A stretch of DNA of 5,644 nt from an uncultured bacterium (GTDB lineage: Bacteria; Hydrogenedentota; Hydrogenedentia; Hydrogenedentales; JAEUWI01), in assembly GCA_937895305.1 (NCBI GenBank), contig CALAXS010000138.1, forward strand, positions 1-5,644. The letters run 5' to 3'. How positions within the stretch are numbered: the first letter of the stretch is position 1; each line of letters begins with the position of its first letter. A program made the position numbers and the translations under genes. Shown here in pieces: positions 1 to 5,644 of the stretch. Under the pieces are notes generated by a model. It was not told the DNA's origin. It made no database searches and was given only the letters and a program-made list of their open reading frames with translations.

Positions 1-1
1 T

Positions 2-1105
2 GCAATACAGACTGCTATTGCGGATCCGGATAATGACCAGACCATGCGAACCGAGTCTTATGGTCTGGGCTTGACCGCCAGCTACGAAGTGGATCTGTGG
101 GGGCGTATAAAGTCGAACGTCCAAGCGGCCAAACTGGATCAGTCGGTCTCCCGGGAAGATCTCCATGGGGCCATACAAAGTGTGGTAGGCCAGGTAGTGC
201 TCACCTGGCTCGACCTGTTGCAGGCAGGGCAGTTAATCGAAGTTACCCGGTTACAGCAAAGCACCAATGCCACTACCCTGGAACTCATTGAATTGCGATT
301 CCGAAAAGGGCGGGCCACCGCGCTGGATGTCTTTCAGCAACGTCAGGCCATAGCACAGACCGATACCGTCTTGCCTCCCCTGCTTGCACAGCAAGCCATA
401 CTCAAGCACGAATTGGCCGTATTACTGGGGAAAGCGCCCCGTAGCCCGCTGGTACTTGGCGATGAACACTACCCGGAACAAGGCCCCCTGCCAGATTACG
501 GGATTCCTGCAGACCTCCTGTCGCGACGGCCTGATGTACGAACAGCGGGCTTACGTCTACAGGCGGCGGACTGGCGGGTATCCGCAGCCCGCGCAGATCG
601 CCTGCCCGCATTAAGTCTGACTGCGGGATTTTCCTTCAATGGCAGTGACGTGGACAATGTCTTTGACAACTGGCTTGCCACCCTTGGCAGCAGTCTGACC
701 GGGCCCCTGTTTGATGCCGGTCGCCGCAAGGCCGAGGTGGAGCGTACCCGCGCTGTTGTAGAGGAACGACTCAGTGTGTATCGACTGGTTGTCTTGACGG
801 CAGTGGCAGAAGTTGAAAATGCCCTGACACAACTGGAACGTCAGCGGGATTACCAGGACGCTTTACGCAAGCAATATGACGCTGCGAAAAATACCCATAC
901 CGAAGCGAGTAATCGCTATCGAAAAGGACTGAGTAATTACTTGCCCGTATTAACCGCATTAACCAACATGCAAAACCTGGAGCGAAACATTATCCAGGCC
1001 GAGCATGACCTCCTGGTATTTCGTGTACAGTTGCATCTGGCCCTGGGGGGCAATTGGATGGAAACGACACAGCCTGCCATCGTGAAGGATGAAGAGCATG
1101 AGTGA
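2..1105 (+). CDS. Outer-membrane efflux factor (NodT/OprM-like TolC family), 5'-truncated by window edge
   Basis: This is the outer-membrane duct of a tripartite efflux pump, which as a trimer carries substrate from the adaptor/permease complex out of the cell. The frame is open from base 2, so the ATG at 44 is internal and 367 residues are visible. Family members usually have about 450-500 residues, so roughly 100-130 N-terminal residues, including the signal peptide (often a lipoprotein signal), are missing. Diagnostic segments are YEVDLWGR (about visible residues 28-35), the NodT-family signature GIPADLLSRRPDVR (nt 500-541) and GPLFDAGRRKAEVERTRA (from nt 701). The internal duplication of the TolC fold shows as RFRKGRATALDVFQQR (nt 296 on) and RYRKGLSNYLPVLTALTN (nt 914 on), about 206 residues apart. 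The protein ends soon after LALGGNW with a short acidic tail. The stop codon overlaps the adaptor gene by 8 nt, which supports a single operon. The family call is firm; the substrate is unknown. Confidence 0.95.
   Translation, partial: AIQTAIADPDNDQTMRTESYGLGLTASYEVDLWGRIKSNVQAAKLDQSVSREDLHGAIQSVVGQVVLTWLDLLQAGQLIEVTRLQQSTNATTLELIELRFRKGRATALDVFQQRQAIAQTDTVLPPLLAQQAILKHELAVLLGKAPRSPLVLGDEHYPEQGPLPDYGIPADLLSRRPDVRTAGLRLQAADWRVSAARADRLPALSLTAGFSFNGSDVDNVFDNWLATLGSSLTGPLFDAGRRKAEVERTRAVVEERLSVYRLVVLTAVAEVENALTQLERQRDYQDALRKQYDAAKNTHTEASNRYRKGLSNYLPVLTALTNMQNLERNIIQAEHDLLVFRVQLHLALGGNWMETTQPAIVKDEEHE
1085..1089 (+). promoter_or_regulatory. Shine-Dalgarno site deciding the adaptor start
   Basis: AAGGA lies 8 nt upstream of the ATG at 1098, a normal spacing. 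The alternative in-frame ATG at 1089 shares the final A of this motif and has no room for a ribosome binding site, so 1098 is the better start. The site lies inside the last codons of the outer-membrane factor gene, as expected for translational coupling. Confidence 0.7.
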
Positions 1106-2339
1106 AGACAAGGGCGCGACTGCGCCAAAACCCCCATCGGCCTGGGGACGTATTGTATTGGGTTTCCTGAAACTGGCATTGCCCATTGCGGTACTGGTGG
1201 GGGCTGCCCTTTTGTACCAATTCATGATGGCGACGGCACCTCAGGCGGGTCGTAAACCGTCCAAACGACAGGCCCGTCTGGTGGAAGTGTCGCCAGCACA
1301 ATTGAATGCAGGTGAAATCCGGATTGCGGCCAAGGGCGTTGTTAAACCAGCACTGGATGTCACCCTGTCGCCCCAGGTATCGGGTGTGGTTGTTGAAATG
1401 AACGAAGGTCTTGTGCCCGGCGGGCGATTTAGCCAGGGCGATACGCTCCTGCGCATTGATGCCCAGGACTATGAAAACGTGATACGTCAGATTGAGAGTG
1501 AGATGATTCGCGCCCGTGCAGCCATAACTCTGGAAGAAGGCAATCGTGATGTAGCACTGCAAGAGTACGAAGTGCTGGACCAGGAACTGTCTGCTGCGGA
1601 CAAGGCACTGGTATTTCGTAAACCCCAGATGGAAAGTGCCAAAGCTGATTTGGCTTCTGCTTCAGCACGACTGAAGATGGCAGAATTGGATTTACAACGA
1701 ACGACCGTGACCGCTCCCTTTGATGCGCTCGTAGTGAGTGAGGATGTCGATATGGGCACACGCTTGTCCACCCAATCAGCCATCGCACGACTGGTGGGTA
1801 CAAAATCCTATTGGGTCGAAGTGTCCCTGGCTCAGTCCGACTTGCGTTGGGTCAATTTACCCACCCCGGATGCGCCGGGATCCCTGGTGACCTTGCAACA
1901 CCCTAAAGCATGGGGGACAGGTGCAACACGGCAAGGACACGTGATACGACTCTTGCCTGATATTTCTGAAAAGGGTCGTATGGCCCGACTTCTGGTGGAA
2001 GTGGAAGACCCGCTGGCGCTGAATGCAACGAATGGGGACGTGCCCCGCCTGCTTATTGAACAATACCTCGAAGCAGAAATTATCGGCAAGCGGGTGGAGG
2101 GCGCAATACGTATTGCCCGTGAGCATCTGCGCAATGGGGATTATGTGTGGGTGATGAATAGTGAGAATACACTGGAGATCCGAAAGCTGGATATTATTTA
2201 CAGTGCCACGGATGCAGTCCTCGCGCGCTCGGGCGTCGTTGAAGGTGAACTCATCGTGACGACTGATTTATCCATGGCCACGGAAGGCATGGAACTCCGT
2301 ACAGCGGCTGAAGGTGACGCACCTGGAGCGGGTTCATGA
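1098..2339 (+). CDS. RND efflux membrane fusion protein (HlyD/AcrA-type periplasmic adaptor)
   Basis: This periplasmic adaptor joins the permease to the outer-membrane factor. From ATG 1098 it has 413 residues, in the usual range. Residues 1-17 are a short cytoplasmic tail, and about 18-42 form one hydrophobic helix (starting RIVLGFLKLALPI). No lipobox cysteine is present, so the anchor is a signal-anchor helix rather than a lipid as in AcrA. Next come the first lipoyl half (about 87-121, SPQVSGVV...GDTLLRID), an alpha-helical hairpin rich in Ala/Glu/Leu (about 122-200), the second lipoyl half (about 201-235, RTTVTAPFDALV...VDMGTRLS), a beta-barrel region (about 236-335) and a membrane-proximal domain (about 336-400) with an Ala/Gly-rich tail. 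The start at 1098 is preferred to 1089 because of its ribosome binding site. The gene overlaps its upstream neighbour by 8 nt and the permease gene by 4 nt. Domain limits are estimated by eye; the family assignment is secure and the substrate unknown. Confidence 0.94.
   Translation: MSEDKGATAPKPPSAWGRIVLGFLKLALPIAVLVGAALLYQFMMATAPQAGRKPSKRQARLVEVSPAQLNAGEIRIAAKGVVKPALDVTLSPQVSGVVVEMNEGLVPGGRFSQGDTLLRIDAQDYENVIRQIESEMIRARAAITLEEGNRDVALQEYEVLDQELSAADKALVFRKPQMESAKADLASASARLKMAELDLQRTTVTAPFDALVVSEDVDMGTRLSTQSAIARLVGTKSYWVEVSLAQSDLRWVNLPTPDAPGSLVTLQHPKAWGTGATRQGHVIRLLPDISEKGRMARLLVEVEDPLALNATNGDVPRLLIEQYLEAEIIGKRVEGAIRIAREHLRNGDYVWVMNSENTLEIRKLDIIYSATDAVLARSGVVEGELIVTTDLSMATEGMELRTAAEGDAPGAGS
2325..2328 (+). 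promoter_or_regulatory. Shine-Dalgarno site of the permease gene
   Basis: GGAG lies 7 nt before the ATG at 2336, within the final codons of the adaptor gene. With the ATGA stop/start overlap at 2336-2339 it supports reinitiation or coupled translation of the permease after the adaptor. Confidence 0.65.
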
Positions 2340-5300
2340 GCGATAGCACCGGAAAAGGGCCTATTGCATGGATGGCAGCCCATGGTGTGGCGCCCAATAT
2401 CCTGATGGTCGTATTTATTCTGGGCGGTCTTTTTATGACGACCCAGATTAAGCAAGAGGTCTTCCCGGACTTTACACCGGATATGATTACGGTGATTGTG
2501 CCTTTCCCCGGGGCCAGTCCGCAGGAGGTGGAAGAAGGGGTTATCCTGGCTATAGAAGAAGAGGTGCGTGCGCTGGATGGCGTGGATGAAATTCAGGCCA
2601 CTGCCTATGAAGGCCGTGCCATGGTTCTTATTGAGGCACTGGCCGGGGCCGATCTTCAACGCCTGCATCAGGATGTAAAACAGGCGGTGGATCGCATTGA
2701 TACCTTCCCGGAAGATACCCGCCAGGAAACCATTGCAGTCAGTTCACGACGTCGCTCGGTTATCGATCTGCAACTCTATGGCGATGTGGATGAGCGGACT
2801 TTGCGTCAGGCTGCGGAGCAGGTGCGTGACGGTCTGTTACAGCATGACGATGTTACCCAGGTGGATCTGGTGGGTGCACGGGAGATGGAGATCCATATTG
2901 AAATTACCCAGGCAACCCTGCGCGAGCATGGCCTGACCCTGTCGCAGGTGGGGCAGGTACTCCTGGGCTCGGCGTTGGACCGTTCCGGGGGTTCCATCGA
3001 AACCAGTGCCGGCGAGATTTTGTTGCGGGTAAAGGAACGGCGGGAATGGGCCAGTGAATACGAGAATATTCCCATTATTGCGCCCGATACCGGTGCAGTC
3101 GTGCGGCTGGGCGATATTGCTACCATCCGCGAGGGCTTTGAACAGTCCGATACGTTTGCCACCTTCGACGGTAAAAGGGCCATCGGGATTGATGTGCTGC
3201 GGGTGGGTGACGAGACCCCTATCAGTGTGGCCGATGCTGTGCGAGAGACCATACCCGATATTCTGGAATCACTACCGCCGGGGCTTGCCATTGCCATCAC
3301 AGACGATGATTCTGAAATCTACAAGCAACGCCTGGAATTGTTGTTGCGAAACGGTTTTATTGGCCTGTGTCTGGTCCTCTTTATTCTGTCCATGTTTCTG
3401 GAGTTCAAGCTGGCATTCTGGGTGGCCATGGGTATCCCTACAGCATTCCTGGGTACCCTGCTTTTTCTGCCCTTCTTCGATGTGTCCATCAACATGGTCT
3501 CCATGTTCGCCTTTATTCTGGCACTGGGTATTGTGGTGGACGATGCCATTGTTGCGGGGGAAAATATCTACGAACATCGTCAGCAAGGGGAAGGGTATCT
3601 GAAGTCTGCCATCCATGGTGCGCATGACATTTCGGTACCCGTCAGTTTTTCAATCCTTACCAACATCGTCGCTTTCATGCCCCTGTCCTTTGTGCCCGGT
3701 ACCTTCGGCAAAATCTGGTCCGTAATTCCCATGGTCGTGACAACAGCGTTTCTTATTTCCTGGATAGAGGCCCTTTTCATTCTCCCGGCGCACTTGTCCC
3801 ACGTGAAAGATAAGCAACGCAAAGGCTTGAGTGCACGGGTTCATAATTTTCAACGTGCCATCGCCAATACCATGAACTGGGTTGCAGCCAGGCTCTATGG
3901 CCCCTTTCTTGAAGTTTCCCTCCGTTGGCGATACCTGACGGTGGCGATTATTGCTATGGTTTTTATTCTGGTGCTGAGTATTCCGGTTAGTGGGCGTATG
4001 GGCTTTATTCTCATGCCCACTGTAGAAGGTGAGTATGCGCAGGTTACCGCGCGGCTGCCCGTTGGTGCACCTGTAGAAGCAACCAAGGCAGTACGGGATC
4101 GTCTGGTACAGGCTGCAGAACGGGTGCTGGCAGAGCATGGGGGCGAGAATCTGGGTGTGGGTGTTTTTGCGCTGGTCGAAGAGAACGAGATTGAAATCAG
4201 GGCACATCTGGTCGAATCCAGTATTCGCGATTACTCTACCGCAGAAGTGACTGATATGTGGCGTGAAGCGGTGGGTGGTGAAATACCCGGACTGGAGATG
4301 TTGCGTTTTGCGGCTGATGCTGGCGGGCCAGGGCGCGGTCCCAAGTTGTCCGTGGAGCTGTCCCATCGCGATGTGGAGGTGCTGGATCGGGCTTCAGAAG
4401 ATCTGGCGGAGCAACTCACCGAGTTCGCCAATGTAAAAGATGTTGACGATGGCTATACCCCCGGGAAGGTGCAGTTGGATTTCAAGGCCAACGACGAGGC
4501 ACGTAGTCTGGGCCTGGATGCAGGCAGTATTGCGCGTCAGGTGCGCTCAAGTTTTTATGGTGTGGAACCCATTCGGCAGCAGCGGGGCCGAAACGAAGTG
4601 ACCATCAAAGTCCGCTTGCCCGAAATAGAACGTAGCAACGAAGCGGATGTTGAAAATCTGATGCTCTTCACCCCCGATGGTGGCGAAGTACCCTTATACC
4701 AGGTGGCCGAAGTAAAACGTGGCCGTGCCTATACCAGTATCGACCGTCGTAATGGTCGACGGGTGGTCACCGTTACAGCCAACGTGGAGCCTGTGAGCGA
4801 GACGAGCAAAGTCCTGGCTTCCGTCCAGGAAGAGTTGTTGCCAGGGCTCATGAAAAAATACCAGGGCCTTGGCTATTCCTTTGAAGGGCGTCAGGCCGAT
4901 ATGCGCGATTCCATGCAATCCTTCTATTTCTCTTGTTCTATCGCCCTGTTTTTTATTTTTGTGCTGCTGGCTATCCCCTTCAAAAGCTATGTGCAGCCCA
5001 TAATCGTGATGACCGCGATCCCCTTCGCCATTGTAGGGGCCATCATTGGCCACCTCATCATGGGTTTTTCACTCTCCATTATTTCCGTCATGGGGATGAT
5101 TGCCCTGTCCGGTGTGGTGATTAACGATGGTCTTGTCATGGTGGATTATGCAAACAATCAGGTGCGTAAAGGGCTAAATGTACACGATGCCATTTCTATG
5201 GCCGGGGTGCGCCGTTTTCGGCCCATTATGCTCACCACCATGACTACCTTTGGGGGTTTGGCCCCCATGATTTTCGAGACCAGCCGACAGGCACGCTTCC

Positions 5301-5452
5301 TCATTCCCATGGCTTTATCACTGGGCTATGGGATTGTATTCGCCACCTTCATCACGCTGCTCCTGGTGCCCTGTTTGTATATAATCGTCGAAGATGTAGT
5401 CGGGATTCGCCATACAGTACGGCGCTTTCTTTACGGTGACGTTGCACAATAA
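2336..5452 (+). CDS. RND efflux permease, hydrophobe/amphiphile (AcrB-like) type
   Basis: This is the inner-membrane, proton-driven pump subunit, probably a trimer that exports small molecules through the adaptor and outer-membrane factor. At 1038 residues it is full length for the family (AcrB about 1049). Twelve membrane segments can be placed by eye: TM1 about 18-37; TM2-6 about 335-356, 359-380, 386-408, 436-456 and 463-485; TM7 about 532-551; TM8-12 about 862-882, 887-911, 914-938, 962-983 and 990-1016. Two large periplasmic porter/docking regions lie at about 38-334 and 552-861. Family motifs include EVFPDFTPD, FPGASPQEVE (57-66), the TM4 motif GIVVDDAIVAGEN with D402/D403 (proton relay pair), and RPIMLTT after TM10. 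TM4 does not match the CusA-type heavy-metal signature (DGAVV-VEN). The AcrB TM10 lysine position appears to be N930 followed by D931. The start overlaps the adaptor stop by 4 nt (ATGA). Drug, bile-salt, solvent or lipid-like substrates are all possible; the sequence does not decide. Confidence 0.96.
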   Translation: MSDSTGKGPIAWMAAHGVAPNILMVVFILGGLFMTTQIKQEVFPDFTPDMITVIVPFPGASPQEVEEGVILAIEEEVRALDGVDEIQATAYEGRAMVLIEALAGADLQRLHQDVKQAVDRIDTFPEDTRQETIAVSSRRRSVIDLQLYGDVDERTLRQAAEQVRDGLLQHDDVTQVDLVGAREMEIHIEITQATLREHGLTLSQVGQVLLGSALDRSGGSIETSAGEILLRVKERREWASEYENIPIIAPDTGAVVRLGDIATIREGFEQSDTFATFDGKRAIGIDVLRVGDETPISVADAVRETIPDILESLPPGLAIAITDDDSEIYKQRLELLLRNGFIGLCLVLFILSMFLEFKLAFWVAMGIPTAFLGTLLFLPFFDVSINMVSMFAFILALGIVVDDAIVAGENIYEHRQQGEGYLKSAIHGAHDISVPVSFSILTNIVAFMPLSFVPGTFGKIWSVIPMVVTTAFLISWIEALFILPAHLSHVKDKQRKGLSARVHNFQRAIANTMNWVAARLYGPFLEVSLRWRYLTVAIIAMVFILVLSIPVSGRMGFILMPTVEGEYAQVTARLPVGAPVEATKAVRDRLVQAAERVLAEHGGENLGVGVFALVEENEIEIRAHLVESSIRDYSTAEVTDMWREAVGGEIPGLEMLRFAADAGGPGRGPKLSVELSHRDVEVLDRASEDLAEQLTEFANVKDVDDGYTPGKVQLDFKANDEARSLGLDAGSIARQVRSSFYGVEPIRQQRGRNEVTIKVRLPEIERSNEADVENLMLFTPDGGEVPLYQVAEVKRGRAYTSIDRRNGRRVVTVTANVEPVSETSKVLASVQEELLPGLMKKYQGLGYSFEGRQADMRDSMQSFYFSCSIALFFIFVLLAIPFKSYVQPIIVMTAIPFAIVGAIIGHLIMGFSLSIISVMGMIALSGVVINDGLVMVDYANNQVRKGLNVHDAISMAGVRRFRPIMLTTMTTFGGLAPMIFETSRQARFLIPMALSLGYGIVFATFITLLLVPCLYIIVEDVVGIRHTVRRFLYGDVAQ

Positions 5453-5500
5453 ACGCCTTCTACTCTTGCATAGCCCCGGTGAACCCTGTCAGTCTATTTC

Positions 5501-5531
5501 GTAAAGGGTTGCACATCATGCAGCCCATTGC
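5501..5531 (+). terminator. Imperfect hairpin between permease gene and next gene (possible weak terminator or leader structure)
   Basis: GGGTTGCA (5506-5513) pairs with TGCAGCCC (5519-5526) around a 5-nt loop: eight pairs, one of them G-U. After an A-A mismatch, four weaker pairs (5501-5504 with 5528-5531) extend the stem. The following ATTTGTTAC is only moderately T-rich, so this is not a textbook intrinsic terminator. It ends about 26 nt before the next start codon, so it could instead affect translation or be chance. Confidence 0.35.
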
Positions 5532-5557
5532 ATTTGTTACAACAGAAGAGTGATCCC

Positions 5558-5644
5558 ATGAAGCTGCTGTCTCTAGTACTATCGGGTGTTCTGCTCCTTG
5601 GTTTATGCCTCGGACTGGAAAGTCATGCTACGGAAAGCACTCCT
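5558..5644 (+). CDS. N-terminus of a probable exported protein (3'-truncated by window edge)
   Basis: Only 29 codons are present and the frame is open to the last base. They encode a typical Sec signal peptide: a short basic start (MKLL), a hydrophobic core (about residues 3-20, with SGVLLLGLCLGL) and a likely signal peptidase I site after SHA (about residue 24), before TEST. C17 is not in a proper lipobox because the residue before it is Leu rather than Gly, Ala or Ser, so a lipoprotein is unlikely. A purine-rich AGAAGAG (5544-5550) sits 7 nt upstream of the ATG as a plausible ribosome binding site. The gene follows the permease by 105 nt on the same strand and may be read through from the pump operon or separately transcribed. 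The mature protein is outside the window, so no function can be given. Confidence 0.65.
   Translation, partial: MKLLSLVLSGVLLLGLCLGLESHATESTP

Noticed and set aside
44..46. ATG at 44 as the start of the outer-membrane factor
   Set aside because: The frame is open back to base 2, there is no signal peptide after this ATG, and the YEVDLWGR motif that normally lies more than 100 residues into the protein follows at once.
990..1562. Minus-strand open frame of 190 codons across the outer-membrane factor/adaptor junction
   Set aside because: It spans two overlapping plus-strand genes, shows no domain, membrane or signal pattern, and its composition is that of a reverse-strand shadow.
3509..3556. 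Possible heavy-metal (CusA/CzcA-type) pump
   Set aside because: TM4 reads GIVVDDAIVAGEN with two aspartates, as in hydrophobe/amphiphile pumps, rather than the DGAVV-type heavy-metal signature.
3054..3602. Plus-strand open frame of 182 codons in another frame of the permease gene
   Set aside because: Its Trp/Cys/Ser-rich translation is a frame-shifted reading of the TM2-TM4 coding sequence; the main frame continues intact through it.
3650..4366. Long minus-strand open frame of 238 codons inside the permease gene
   Set aside because: It lies wholly antisense to a clearly coding region, its translation is rich in His, Cys, Asn and Gln with no recognisable domain, and the plus-strand protein explains the sequence.
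5453..5557. Sigma-70 promoter for the downstream gene
   Set aside because: The -35-like TTGCAC at 5509 and the -10-like TCTATT at 5493 do not pair with acceptable partners at 16-18 nt spacing, so no promoter can be supported.

Overview
The window holds one tripartite RND-type efflux operon on the plus strand, plus the first codons of a further plus-strand gene. The proteins are typical of a Gram-negative proteobacterium. The moderate GC content and the style of the pump proteins suggest a gammaproteobacterium, but nothing here fixes the genus, so this is only an inference.

Layout: (1) positions 2-1105, the C-terminal three quarters of a NodT/OprM-type outer-membrane factor whose 5' end lies outside the window. 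(2) Positions 1098-2339, a membrane fusion (periplasmic adaptor) protein held by an N-terminal membrane helix. (3) Positions 2336-5452, a complete 1038-residue RND permease of the hydrophobe/amphiphile (AcrB-like) type. (4) Positions 5453-5557, a 105-base spacer with an imperfect hairpin that may be a weak terminator or leader structure. (5) Positions 5558-5644, the first 29 codons of a gene encoding a probable exported protein with a Sec signal peptide; its function cannot be seen.

The three pump genes overlap (8 nt and 4 nt, each with a Shine-Dalgarno sequence inside the preceding gene). They are therefore very probably co-transcribed and translationally coupled. The permease would take substrates from the inner membrane or periplasm using the proton gradient, the adaptor would bridge the periplasm, and the outer-membrane factor would form the exit duct. 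The substrate cannot be read from the sequence: the TM4 motif argues against a heavy-metal (CusA-type) pump. No regulator gene is visible, and any promoter lies upstream of the window.

I found no mobile element, CRISPR array, tRNA/rRNA or evidently new system. The points worth a second look are the permease's TM10 motif, where the lysine of AcrB is replaced by Asn-Asp, the choice of adaptor start codon, and the hairpins in the 3' spacer.
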